Shown here piece after piece: positions 8,473 to 16,411 of a stretch of 35,756 nucleotides of DNA; position 1 is the stretch's first letter; every line of letters starts with the position of its first letter. The notes beneath the pieces were generated by a model that was not told the origin of the DNA, did not search any database, and worked only from the letters and a program-made list of their open reading frames with translations. The stretch is from Chitinophagaceae bacterium (GTDB taxonomy: Bacteria > Bacteroidota > Bacteroidia > Chitinophagales > Chitinophagaceae): NCBI GenBank assembly GCA_019752295.1, contig JAIEMK010000067.1, positions 1-35,756 on the forward strand. Reading direction: 5' to 3'. The translations under genes were made by a program, and so were the position numbers.

Positions 8473-8871
8473 ATGAAAAAAATTGCATACCTATTCATCG
8501 CATTTCTTGCTATTGGCTTTTCTGTAAAAGCACAAGACAAAGACAGCTTGCAGCAGTATATCGGAAAATTTACATTCCCTGAAGGCAATATTGTTTCCTA
8601 TGTTACCGTAACATTGGAGGCCGGAAAATTAAATTTCTCATCCGATAAGGGTACCGGAACACTCGAAAAAATTGCAGCGGATTCATTCAATATTCCCGAA
8701 TATCAGGGAACCGCAAAGTATGTTCGCAGTGCCGATAGTAAAATCACCGGAGTTGTAATTGATGTAATGGGATATCATTTAGAGGGTACTAAAGAAATTC
8801 CCGCAATAGCTTTGTTAATGGACCGCCAGCGTTATTTAAAATTGGAAACCAATCAACTCGCTGTTCGATAA
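8473..8871 (+). CDS. small secreted protein, DUF3471-like
   Basis: A 132-residue protein with a clear signal peptide (residues 1-20, ending VKAQ). The mature part is a single beta-rich domain: YIGKFTFPEGNIVSYVTVTLEAGKL, GTGTLEKIAADSFNIPEYQGTAKYVRSADSKITGVVID. This pattern resembles DUF3471, the small domain often fused to beta-lactamase-like hydrolases, here standing alone; no catalytic residues are visible. The assignment rests on the strand pattern only. Its last 36 bp overlap the 3' end of hisS on the opposite strand, and no terminator hairpin separates the two. The 138-bp upstream gap has no recognisable promoter. Confidence 0.75.
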   Translation: MKKIAYLFIAFLAIGFSVKAQDKDSLQQYIGKFTFPEGNIVSYVTVTLEAGKLNFSSDKGTGTLEKIAADSFNIPEYQGTAKYVRSADSKITGVVIDVMGYHLEGTKEIPAIALLMDRQRYLKLETNQLAVR

Positions 8872-10203
8872 ACTAACCTGCGTTCCTGTAATCAGGTTCT
8901 TAATCATAACCGTATTTTCTAACAATTCCTTACTGCCAAGAATCACGGCGTAAGGAATTTGTTTTTTATCGGCATATTTGAATTGTTTATCGAATTTACT
9001 GTTCTCGTGATACAATTCACAGGCAACACCCTTATCGCGTAACGATTGCATCAGTGCGAATGCGGCTTTACTTTCGGCTTCACCCAAATTAAAAAACAGT
9101 ACCTGTGTTCCGGTTTGTACTTCGGCTGGAAATAATTGCAGTTCTTCCATTACATCGTAGATCCTGTCTACTCCAAACGAGATACCAACACCGGGAATGT
9201 TAGGTACATCAAAGGTTCCGGTAAGATCGTCGTAGCGCCCGCCGCCGCCAATACTCCCCATTTGCGCATTGTTTGCTTTTACTTCAAAAATCACTCCGGT
9301 ATAATAATTCAATCCACGTGCCAGTGTAAAATCTGCCTGTAAATGCTTTATCACAAAACTATCTTTGTGGTATGCAAGCAAGTATTCTAATTCTGCGATG
9401 CCCTTGATACCCGTTTCGTTAGTGCCAATTATTTTTTTGAGCTGTTCGATTTTAGAATAGTTATCACCTTCAATTTGAAGGTAAGTCTCAATGGTATTGA
9501 TCTGCAAGGAGGTTAATCCTCTTTCGCTCAATTCTTCTTTCACTTTTTCTAATCCAATCTTATCCAGCTTGTCGATTGCCACTGTAATGTCTACCAATTT
9601 ATCGGAGCCTCCGCAGCATTCGGCTAGTGCTGCAAGAATTTTTCTGCTATTGATTTTGATGGTTACATCTACGCCCAATTGTTTAAAAGCACTTGCATAT
9701 ATATTGGCAAGCTCCACTTCGTTAAGCAAAGAGTAACTTCCTACCACATCGGCATCGCACTGGTAGAACTCGCGGTAGCGGCCCTTTTGCGGCCGATCGG
9801 CCCTCCATACGGGTTGTATCTGATAGCGTTTAAAAGGCATGGTTAATTGTCCATGATTCATGGCCACATATCTGGCAAAAGGAATGGTTAAGTCGTAACG
9901 TAACGCACGTTCGGTTAATCCCTTTGTATTTTTTCCAGATAATATTTTATCGAATTCCAGTTTGGCCTGCTCCTGTTTTGAAGGATTGTCCAAGCCATTG
10001 TTGAGTATTTTAAAGATCAGTTTATCGCCCTCATCACCGTATTTGCCCATTAGGGTGTCGAGGTTTTCCATAGCAGGTGTTTCGAGTGGCTGAAAACCGT
10101 AAAGTTCGAATACAGTTCGGATGGTTTGAAAAATATAGTTTCTTTTTCGAACAACTGATGCGCTGAAATCTCTTGTGCCTTGTGGTAAACTGGGTTTGCT
10201 CAT
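8836..10203 (-). CDS. hisS: histidine--tRNA ligase
   Basis: A 455-residue class II aminoacyl-tRNA synthetase that charges tRNA-His. The N-terminus MSKPSLPQGTRDF is the family's usual opening, so I start at ATG 10203 and not at the upstream in-frame ATG at 10254, which would place the promoter inside the gene. Motif 2 appears as PVWRADRPQKGRYREFYQCD, the histidine-binding region as LARGLNYYTGVIFE, and motif 3 as GGGGRYDDLTGTF followed by GISFGVDRIYDV. The C-terminal anticodon-binding domain (from about residue 365) is complete. The size is typical for Bacteroidota, slightly longer than the 424 residues of the E. coli enzyme. The 3' end overlaps the small secreted-protein gene tail to tail by 36 bp. 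Confidence 0.97.
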   Translation of the reverse strand: MSKPSLPQGTRDFSASVVRKRNYIFQTIRTVFELYGFQPLETPAMENLDTLMGKYGDEGDKLIFKILNNGLDNPSKQEQAKLEFDKILSGKNTKGLTERALRYDLTIPFARYVAMNHGQLTMPFKRYQIQPVWRADRPQKGRYREFYQCDADVVGSYSLLNEVELANIYASAFKQLGVDVTIKINSRKILAALAECCGGSDKLVDITVAIDKLDKIGLEKVKEELSERGLTSLQINTIETYLQIEGDNYSKIEQLKKIIGTNETGIKGIAELEYLLAYHKDSFVIKHLQADFTLARGLNYYTGVIFEVKANNAQMGSIGGGGRYDDLTGTFDVPNIPGVGISFGVDRIYDVMEELQLFPAEVQTGTQVLFFNLGEAESKAAFALMQSLRDKGVACELYHENSKFDKQFKYADKKQIPYAVILGSKELLENTVMIKNLITGTQVSLSNSELIGFQF

Positions 10204-10221
10204 ATAAGTTACTAATGGCGG

Positions 10222-10254
10222 CAAATATAAGTAAAGTGAAAAGTCAAAAGCCAA
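10222..10254 (-). promoter_or_regulatory. hisS promoter overlapping heptad repeat
   Basis: On the minus strand TATATTTG (10222-10229) is an exact -7 box, 18 bp from the hisS start. A TTG at 10252-10254 (22-bp spacer) or at 10245-10247 (15-bp spacer) could be the -33 box; both belong to the heptad repeat at 10241-10271. Confidence 0.6.
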
Positions 10255-10271
10255 AATTCAAAAGTCAGAAG
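10241..10271. repeat. heptad repeat tract upstream of hisS
   Basis: Starting with AAG, the plus strand reads four 7-base units: TCAAAAG, CCAAAAT, TCAAAAG, TCAGAAG. The complement (CTTTTGA-type) points toward hisS. It is a degenerate copy of the repeat family that bounds the cassette at 18342-18826. The rest of the 285-bp gap between hisS and the next gene (10272-10488) shows nothing I can name beyond AT-rich sequence. Confidence 0.8.
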
Positions 10272-10488
10272 AAGGAAGCTGAAGAAGAGAATAGTGTCGG
10301 AACACATATGTTGAATTTTCGCTGTTTTGCTAACGGTCATTAGCTTTCAGGGGCTTTTAGGCTTATGGAAATACAAAAAAAACGCATCTCAGTATAAAGA
10401 AATGGTTTTGTTTTGAATTGAGGGCCATTTTTAAAGAACACAATTGAATTATTAACTAAATTGCCCACCCCATTCAACTAAATGTTAA

Positions 10489-10722
10489 ATGCAAGAGAGT
10501 TTCAGAGATAAACAGCAGAAAAGTTATACTTTGATGCGAATGACTTACGATCTTACAATGGCCGTTTTAATTTTAGGAATGGCAGTTGTAATGTTCTTTG
10601 CAGAGCAATTAAAAATTCAACAGATCATGGAAGTGGATAATACATTTCGCTATTTGTTTGGCGGGGTCTGTTTATTGTATGGAGGCTTTAGGTTGTACAG
10701 GGGCATAAAGAAGGATTATTAG
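10489..10722 (+). CDS. small two-TM membrane protein
   Basis: A 77-residue protein with two hydrophobic helices (about residues 20-43, LTMAVLILGMAVVMFFAEQL, and 55-70, FRYLFGGVCLLYGGFRLY) and charged ends; the loop between them (KIQQIMEVDNT) is polar. I do not recognise a named family. It is translationally linked to the next gene: its TAG stop shares a base with the GTG at 10722, and the downstream ATG is at 10725. From general familiarity with Bacteroidota genomes, a small protein of this kind commonly lies between tonB and a PstS-like gene, which suggests a role beside the TonB system; that is inference from context. Confidence 0.75.
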   Translation: MQESFRDKQQKSYTLMRMTYDLTMAVLILGMAVVMFFAEQLKIQQIMEVDNTFRYLFGGVCLLYGGFRLYRGIKKDY

Positions 10723-10724
10723 TG

Positions 10725-11660
10725 ATGAAAGAGATGAAAGAAATGCTACAAAAAGGATTTTTGGTGATGGTAGTTTTACTGTTTTTTGCTTGTAAGGGCA
10801 AGGATAAAACAGAAAAAGACAATCGTGATACGCCTAATAAAGGTACTATCCGAATTAGCGCGGATGAGAGTTTTAAACCGGTGATAGAAGAACAGATTAA
10901 AATGCATCATTCAACTTTTCCGGACACTAAAATTTTGGTTTCTTATAAGCCCGAGGTAGAATGTTTGAAGGATTTACAAAACGACAGTACCCGGATGATT
11001 TTGATAGCAAGGGGGCTAACAAAAAATGAATCATCGATCTTTGAATCAGGTTTAGGTTACAAGCCTCAGTTTGGAATATTGGCTTACGATGCTGTTGCAG
11101 TGATTGTAAACCATGCTTCACCCGATAGCGTTTTTACCGTTAAAGAACTTCAGAATATCTTAAGTGGTAAAAGCAAAAGAATAGCGGTAATGGATGGTAA
11201 GAATGCAACCAGTACGGTTCGATTTTTGCAGGACTCTGTTTTAAGGGGTAACAAATTCGGTGAGAATGTGGTTGCATCAAAAAACAGTGATGATGTAATT
11301 GATATCGTGTCAAAAAACGAAAATGTAGTGGGATTTGTAGGACTGAGCTGGGTGGGTGATTCGTACGATAGCAAACAGGTTGCAAACCTGCAAAAGATAC
11401 GCTTGGCATTGGTAGAATGTGTGCGTTGCGAGGAGAAGGGATTGTTCGCAAAACCTTCGCAGGCAACCATTTCGTACGCACAATACCCTTTACCAAGACC
11501 ATTGTATTATATATTAAAAGAAAATTCGGCGGGCCTGGGAACAGGTTTTATGAATTTTATGAGTCTCGAAAGAGGACAACTAATTTTTAAAAGAGCACTT
11601 CTGGTACCTGCTAAAATGAATTTTAAAGTAAGGTCTGGAAAAATTAAAGACGCAGATTAA
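10725..11660 (+). CDS. PstS-like substrate-binding lipoprotein
   Basis: A 311-residue periplasmic binding protein of the PBP-like type found in PstS phosphate-binding proteins. The N-terminus has a lipoprotein signal with lipobox LLFFAC (C23), so it is membrane-anchored. The body has GTIRISADESFKPVIEEQIKMHHSTFP and FTVKELQNILSGKSKRIAVMD, the latter very like the PstS hinge region, and VVGFVGLSWVGD. The classical phosphate-binding T-S-G/S-A-G loop is not obvious, and no pstCAB permease or ATPase genes are near, so uptake of phosphate by an ABC transporter is doubtful. I chose ATG 10725; an overlapping GTG at 10722 is possible. A secreted TPR protein follows after 24 bp. The fold is well supported; the ligand is unknown. 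Confidence 0.85.
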   Translation: MKEMKEMLQKGFLVMVVLLFFACKGKDKTEKDNRDTPNKGTIRISADESFKPVIEEQIKMHHSTFPDTKILVSYKPEVECLKDLQNDSTRMILIARGLTKNESSIFESGLGYKPQFGILAYDAVAVIVNHASPDSVFTVKELQNILSGKSKRIAVMDGKNATSTVRFLQDSVLRGNKFGENVVASKNSDDVIDIVSKNENVVGFVGLSWVGDSYDSKQVANLQKIRLALVECVRCEEKGLFAKPSQATISYAQYPLPRPLYYILKENSAGLGTGFMNFMSLERGQLIFKRALLVPAKMNFKVRSGKIKDAD

Positions 11661-11684
11661 CACAACCATTATAAAATCCGACAA

Positions 11685-13418
11685 ATGAAGAAGATCGTTT
11701 CGCTGATGTTAACAGCACTGTTTTTGGTACAATGCGCGATGGCACAATCTGTTGCTGAGGGCGTTAAATTGTTACAGTATGTGTATAAAAATAACAGTGC
11801 AAAAGCAGTGTTACAAAAAGTGTATGATGCTAATCCAAAAGATCCACAAGCGATCTATTGGTTGGGAATGGCCAATGTTGCAAAGAATAGAGAAGTTTTG
11901 TCGAAAGATGGAATTGCGGCTGCAAGGGCTATTTACCAGAAAGCATTACAAGATGGTGTGAATGACCCGTTGATCTGGGTAGGACAGGGTACTTTGGATA
12001 TTCTGGAAAGTAATAATGTAAATGCAGCCAAACAAAAATTTGAGCAGGCAATTACTACTACCACCGAAACAAAAGGAAAAAACAAAGGAAAGCCAAGCGC
12101 TGCTATTTTGAATGCAATTGGTTTTGCTAACTCATTGGGTGGATCCACTATTGGCGACCCGGTATATGGTATCGAGAAATTAAAACAGGCTGCTGCCATT
12201 GATCTGAACAATCCTGATATTTATTATAATATGGGTGTTTGCTATTTGAAAACCGGTGGAGAAAACGGGGGAGATGCCGTTAAAGCTTTTCAGGAAGCAA
12301 ATCTGCGCGATACAAAAAGTGCAAGAGCCATGTGGCGTATTGGTAAAGTGTACCAGAGCCAAAACAACAAAGAATCTTTAGAACTTTTCTATAACGGCGC
12401 TATTCAGGCTGAACCTGCTTTTCCCGCTACTTACCTGGAACTGTTTAATTACTACGCTAACAAAGATGTGGTAAAAGCAAAAGGATATCTGGATGATTTT
12501 CTGAAATATGCCGACAAAGATCCACTGAATGATTTCTTTTATGCAGAGTACCTATTCCGTGCTGGTAAATACAGCGAGTCATTAGCAAAAACAAAAGAAA
12601 TCGAAGCATCTGCTGGGCTGGTTGCAGTTCCCCGCTTGAGCTTATTATATGCTTATAACTATGATCGTTTGGGCGACTCAGTTGCAGCAAAAGACAATGT
12701 GGTAAAATTCTTCAATGCAAAATCAGATATACAATCAACCGACTATGATCTGGCAGTAAAATTATTGTCTAAGTTTCCCGGTAACGAAAATCAGGCTGTG
12801 GGATTTCTTGAGCAGGCCATTGCAAGCGATACTGCTAAAGCCGATCAGTTAAATTATATGAATCAGGCTGCTGAAATTTATGGTAAGTCAAAAATGTATA
12901 AAGAGCAATTGGTTTGGCTGAAAAGAAGAACTGATATGCTTCCTTCTTTAACTAATCGCGACTACTACTTTTTATGTGATGCCGCAACCAGATCGGGTAA
13001 TATTGAGGATGCAAAAAAATACAGCACTGATTATATTGTCAAGTTCCCTGATCAGTTGTACGGATACCGCTTTGCTGCAAACGCTGCGATTGCCGAAGAC
13101 GTCGACACCAGTAAGGGTACGGCTGTTCCGGCGGTACAGGCTTATATTGATTTCCTGAGTAAGGATCCTACTAAAAATGCAAGAATTTTGCCATATCAGT
13201 TTTACTATCTGGCTTCTTACTACCACGATAAGGCTATGGACTATCCGAAAACTTTGGAAGTGCTGAACAAATTGCTGGCATTGTATCCCGAAGACAAATA
13301 TGGTACCACTGTGAAACCCATTGTTGAAAAACAAATTAGTAACCCTGCTCCTCCTGCAAAAACAGGCAGTAACAAGGGTTCTGGAGCTGGAAACAGCAGC
13401 GGATCTAAAAATAAATAA
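11685..13418 (+). CDS. secreted tetratricopeptide-repeat protein
   Basis: A 577-residue protein with a signal peptide (residues 1-20, ending AMAQ) and helical repeats through most of its length. TPR-like units are visible at DPQAIYWLGMANVAKN, DLNNPDIYYNMGVCYLKTGG (the best match, near residue 175), SARAMWRIGKVYQSQNN, and again near residues 395-440. It ends in a low-complexity tail rich in Ser, Gly, Asn and Pro. TPR proteins are scaffolds, so a periplasmic assembly role is likely but the partners are unknown. It is the last gene of a three-gene unit with the small membrane protein and the PstS-like lipoprotein, and a strong terminator begins a few bases after its stop. Confidence 0.9.
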   Translation: MKKIVSLMLTALFLVQCAMAQSVAEGVKLLQYVYKNNSAKAVLQKVYDANPKDPQAIYWLGMANVAKNREVLSKDGIAAARAIYQKALQDGVNDPLIWVGQGTLDILESNNVNAAKQKFEQAITTTTETKGKNKGKPSAAILNAIGFANSLGGSTIGDPVYGIEKLKQAAAIDLNNPDIYYNMGVCYLKTGGENGGDAVKAFQEANLRDTKSARAMWRIGKVYQSQNNKESLELFYNGAIQAEPAFPATYLELFNYYANKDVVKAKGYLDDFLKYADKDPLNDFFYAEYLFRAGKYSESLAKTKEIEASAGLVAVPRLSLLYAYNYDRLGDSVAAKDNVVKFFNAKSDIQSTDYDLAVKLLSKFPGNENQAVGFLEQAIASDTAKADQLNYMNQAAEIYGKSKMYKEQLVWLKRRTDMLPSLTNRDYYFLCDAATRSGNIEDAKKYSTDYIVKFPDQLYGYRFAANAAIAEDVDTSKGTAVPAVQAYIDFLSKDPTKNARILPYQFYYLASYYHDKAMDYPKTLEVLNKLLALYPEDKYGTTVKPIVEKQISNPAPPAKTGSNKGSGAGNSSGSKNK

Positions 13419-13421
13419 GAA

Positions 13422-13448
13422 AAAAACTCCCCTTTTTGGGGAGTTTTT
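13422..13448 (+). terminator. rho-independent terminator after TPR gene
   Basis: AAAAACTCCCC and GGGGAGTTTTT form an 11-bp stem with a TTTTT loop, directly after the TPR stop codon, and the right arm ends in a T-run. It separates this unit from the nuo operon. Confidence 0.9.
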
Positions 13449-13469
13449 CTTTTATATCCAATACAGGCT

Positions 13470-13477
13470 TATTTTTG
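13470..13477 (+). promoter_or_regulatory. -7 box of nuo operon promoter
   Basis: TATTTTTG matches TAnnTTTG exactly and ends 20 bp before the nuoA ATG. No TTG stands at a suitable distance upstream, where the T-rich arm of the preceding terminator lies, so the -33 element is poor or absent. Confidence 0.5.
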
Positions 13478-13497
13478 CAGCACTTTAAACGCTACTC

Positions 13498-13899
13498 ATG
13501 AGTTGGATTTCTTTTTTACTGGATGTTAACGAATCAAATTCTGCAGCTAATTATCTCCCCATTGGGTTACAACTGATCTTCGCCGCCGGCTTTGTGGCTT
13601 TTATGATCGGACTCTCTGCAGTTGTAGGCCCCAAGCGCAAAACCACCGATAAACTCGAAAACTTTACAAGTGGTATCCAAACGCACGGAAATGCCCGGCA
13701 GCCCATGGCTATCAAGTATTTTTTGGTTGCCATCCTCTTTGTATTGTTCGATGTAGAAGTAATCTTCTTTTATCCGTATGCAGTGAATTTTAAGGAATTG
13801 GGTTGGGCTGGTTTTAGTGCATTATTGATGTTTGTAGGATTTTTTCTGGTAGGATTTGTATATATCATTAAGAAGGGAGCTTTAAAGTGGGAGGATTAA
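13498..13899 (+). CDS. nuoA: NADH-quinone oxidoreductase subunit A
   Basis: A 133-residue subunit of the membrane arm of respiratory complex I, near the quinone site. Three membrane helices (about residues 22-45, 78-98 and 104-125) and the conserved loop ENFTSGIQTHGNARQPMAIKYF followed by LFDVEVIFFYPYAV identify the ND3/NuoA family; the long loop 1-2 is the region that switches conformation in studied complexes. The ATG at 13498 follows a -7 box by 20 bp and a terminator by 49 bp, making this the first gene of the operon. A 101-bp gap with a heptad-like tract separates it from nuoB, wider than most other junctions of the operon. Confidence 0.97.
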   Translation: MSWISFLLDVNESNSAANYLPIGLQLIFAAGFVAFMIGLSAVVGPKRKTTDKLENFTSGIQTHGNARQPMAIKYFLVAILFVLFDVEVIFFYPYAVNFKELGWAGFSALLMFVGFFLVGFVYIIKKGALKWED

Positions 13900-13965
13900 G
13901 TTCGCTTAACAAGCAGTACTTCGAAAGGAACATGAGCTGTTAGTAAAAATTAATAAACCGATGTT

Positions 13966-14000
13966 CTTTTGATTTTTGAATTTTTAATTTTGAATTAACT
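13966..14000. repeat. degenerate heptad tract abutting nuoB start
   Basis: Read in 7-base steps, the plus strand gives CTTTTGA, TTTTTGA, ATTTTTA, ATTTTGA and ATTAACT, ending on the base before the nuoB ATG. The phase and unit match the tract before nuoG, but the copies are more decayed. Confidence 0.6.
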
Positions 14001-14591
14001 ATGTCGCGTCCGGTAAGGTTTAATATTCATCCAACTGAAACAAAAATTGCAAACGCTATTTCTGTAGCGGAAGCACCTGAAGGCTATGCAGGCGAAGGCT
14101 TTTTTTCGGCCCGCCTGAGTGATGTAGTTGGACTGGCCAGAAAAAATAGCTTATGGCCACTGCCATTTGCTACTTCCTGTTGTGGTATTGAATTTATGGC
14201 CACCATGGCTTCGCATTACGATTTGGCCCGCTTTGGTGCTGAAAGAGTTGGATTCTCTCCACGTCAGTGCGATTTGTTAATGGTAATGGGAACCATTTCT
14301 AAAAAAATGGGACCCGTAGTGCGTCAGGTGTATTTACAAATGGCCGAGCCACGCTGGGTGATTGCCATGGGCGCTTGTGCTAGTAGCGGTGGCATTTTTG
14401 ATACGTACAGTGTACTTCAGGGTATTGATCAGATTATTCCTGTAGATGTATATATTCCTGGTTGCCCTCCCCGCCCTGAAGCAGTTTTGGACGGATTTAT
14501 GAAAGTGCAGGAATTAGTTGGTCAGGAAAGTATTAGAAGAAGAAATAGCGAACAATACAAAGCGTTGATGAATAGTTACGGAATAGAATAA
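14001..14591 (+). CDS. nuoB: NADH-quinone oxidoreductase subunit B
   Basis: A 196-residue peripheral-arm subunit that carries cluster N2, the last iron-sulfur cluster before quinone. The four ligands are visible: adjacent C60 and C61 (TSCCGIEF), C126 (GACASSGG) and C155 (PGCPPRPE). It forms the quinone pocket with NuoD. The first 40 residues precede the conserved core. The start codon follows directly on the heptad tract, with no recognisable Shine-Dalgarno sequence. nuoC begins 10 bp after the stop. Confidence 0.98.
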   Translation: MSRPVRFNIHPTETKIANAISVAEAPEGYAGEGFFSARLSDVVGLARKNSLWPLPFATSCCGIEFMATMASHYDLARFGAERVGFSPRQCDLLMVMGTISKKMGPVVRQVYLQMAEPRWVIAMGACASSGGIFDTYSVLQGIDQIIPVDVYIPGCPPRPEAVLDGFMKVQELVGQESIRRRNSEQYKALMNSYGIE

Positions 14592-14601
14592 TTAATACGA
14601 A

Positions 14602-15108
14602 ATGGCATTAACACAAGAACATATTCAACAAAGACTGACAGAAAAATTTGGAGACTTCGTTTCTAATTTTGAATCGCCTTATGGCCTGCTGAGTTTTGAA
14701 GTGGCTAAGGATCAGAATCTGAAAGTATTACAATTTTTATTTCAGGAAGCAGATTTGAATTTTCAATTTCTCACCGATTTAACAGGCGTAAATTATCCTG
14801 CAAATATTGGTCGCGAATTAGCAGTGGTTTATCACTTACATAATTTGAGAGACAATGTTAGAATTCGCTTTACGGTGTACGCTGATATTTTATCTCCAGA
14901 TGTTTTTACGGCCAGTAAATTATTCTCTGCTGCCAATTGGATGGAAAGAGAAACCTACGATTTCTTCGGAGTAAATTTTGTAGGCCACAATAATCTAAAA
15001 CGTATTTTGAACGCCGATGAAATGGACTATTTTCCTTTAAGAAAAGAGTATCCATTAGAAGATCAAACGCGTATCGATAAAGACGATGAAATGTTTGGAA
15101 GAGGATAA
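14602..15108 (+). CDS. nuoC: NADH-quinone oxidoreductase subunit C
   Basis: A 168-residue peripheral-arm subunit without a cofactor, which supports NuoD and NuoB. The family signature is the C-terminal run ERETYDFFGVNFVGHNNLKRIL, followed by FPLRKEYPLED. It is a free-standing gene, as in most Bacteroidota, not fused to nuoD as in E. coli. It starts 10 bp after nuoB and ends 46 bp before nuoD. Confidence 0.97.
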   Translation: MALTQEHIQQRLTEKFGDFVSNFESPYGLLSFEVAKDQNLKVLQFLFQEADLNFQFLTDLTGVNYPANIGRELAVVYHLHNLRDNVRIRFTVYADILSPDVFTASKLFSAANWMERETYDFFGVNFVGHNNLKRILNADEMDYFPLRKEYPLEDQTRIDKDDEMFGRG

Positions 15109-15134
15109 ACTAAGCTGATTAACTAAAAATAAAT

Positions 15135-15150
15135 AAGCCCCTCGGGGTTT
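15135..15150 (+). other. short hairpin before nuoD
   Basis: AAGCCC and GGGTTT pair (one G-T wobble) around a CTCG loop, 4 bp upstream of the nuoD ATG at 15155. In mRNA it could affect ribosome access to nuoD; the G-run also resembles a ribosome-binding site. Confidence 0.35.
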
Positions 15151-15154
15151 GGGT

Positions 15155-16387
15155 ATGACAGAACATCATCAACACCATATTAAATTACCGGAAGGTTCTA
15201 TCGAGAAACAGACCACTACTTTAAACGTTGGTCCTACACACCCCGCAACACATGGAGTGTTTCAGAATATCATGGAACTCGATGGTGAGCAAATTGTTTC
15301 TACAGAACAAACGGTCGGCTATATTCACCGTGCTTTTGAAAAGCTGGCAGAGCGCAGGCCCTTGTATCAAATTACAACACTCACCGATCGGTTGAATTAT
15401 TGTAGCAGTCCTATTAACAATATGGGGTGGCATCTGACCTGCGAAAAACTCTTGGGTGTTCAAACGCCCAAACGCGTGGATTATTTGCGCATTATAATTA
15501 TGGAATTGGCGCGTATATCCGACCACCTGATTTGTAATTCCATCATGGGTGTTGATACCGGAGCCTATACCGGTTTTATGTATATCATGCAATACCGCGA
15601 ATTAATTTATGAGATATATGAAGAAATATGTGGGTCCCGTCTTACTACTAATATTGGGCGTATTGGCGGCTTTGAAAGGAATTTTACAAATACAGCGTTT
15701 ACGAAACTCGAGAAATTCTTAAAAGAATATCCTGCTGCATTGCGCGAATTACAGAACCTGTTTACGCGTAACAGAATTTTTATGGAGCGCACCATTGGCA
15801 CGGGCCCGATAAGTGCTGAGCGTGCTTTGAATTATGGCTTTACCGGCCCCAATTTACGCGCTGCAGGTGTTGACTACGATGTGCGCGTACATAGTCCGTA
15901 TAGCAGTTACGAAGATTTTGATTTTACAATTCCCGTAGGAAAAAATGGAGATAGTTACGATCGTTTTTTAGTGAGGAACGAAGAAATGTGGCAGAGTTTG
16001 AGCATCCTGAATCAGGCTTACAAAAAAGTGCAGGAATTCAAAGGTGCTGAAGCAGAAGTATTTCATGCCGACATACCTGAATACTATCTTCCTAAAAAAG
16101 AAGATGTATATACCAAAATGGAATCGCTGATATGGCATTTCAAAATTGTGATGGGCGAAGTGGATATGCCAAAGGGCGAAGTATATCATTCTGTTGAAGC
16201 CGGAAACGGTGAGCTGGGATTTTATCTGATAAGTGATGGAGGAAGAACGCCTTTCCGCTTGCATTTCCGCAGACCGTCGTTTATTTATTATCAGGCATAC
16301 CCCGAAATGGTTGTAGGCGGCATGTTGAGCGATGCGATTGTGGTGATGAGTAGCCTGAATTTGATAGCAGGAGAATTAGATGCGTAA
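15155..16387 (+). CDS. nuoD: NADH-quinone oxidoreductase subunit D
   Basis: A 410-residue (from ATG 15155) 49-kDa-type subunit, related to the large subunit of NiFe hydrogenases but without metal ligands, forming the quinone-binding cavity. Recognisable motifs are GPTHPATHGVFQNIMELDGE near the N-terminus, DRLNYCSSPINNMGW, RIGGFERNF, and VEAGNGELGFYLISDGG followed by RTPFRLHFRRPSF. An in-frame TTG at 15149 adds only two residues and lies inside the hairpin before the gene, so ATG 15155 is preferred. The histidine-rich N-terminus (TEHHQHHIK) is a small peculiarity before the conserved core. It lies 24 bp from nuoE. Confidence 0.98.
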   Translation: MTEHHQHHIKLPEGSIEKQTTTLNVGPTHPATHGVFQNIMELDGEQIVSTEQTVGYIHRAFEKLAERRPLYQITTLTDRLNYCSSPINNMGWHLTCEKLLGVQTPKRVDYLRIIIMELARISDHLICNSIMGVDTGAYTGFMYIMQYRELIYEIYEEICGSRLTTNIGRIGGFERNFTNTAFTKLEKFLKEYPAALRELQNLFTRNRIFMERTIGTGPISAERALNYGFTGPNLRAAGVDYDVRVHSPYSSYEDFDFTIPVGKNGDSYDRFLVRNEEMWQSLSILNQAYKKVQEFKGAEAEVFHADIPEYYLPKKEDVYTKMESLIWHFKIVMGEVDMPKGEVYHSVEAGNGELGFYLISDGGRTPFRLHFRRPSFIYYQAYPEMVVGGMLSDAIVVMSSLNLIAGELDA

Positions 16388-16411
16388 TAGAACTGAATTG
16401 ATTTATTGAAA

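Noticed and set aside
10204..10254. Longer hisS reading frame starting at ATG 10254
   Set aside because: The added residues are not similar to HisS, and the region contains a consensus -7 box in the correct orientation.
15149..15154. TTG start for nuoD
   Set aside because: It would add only two residues and lies next to the pre-nuoD hairpin; ATG 15155 is the normal start.
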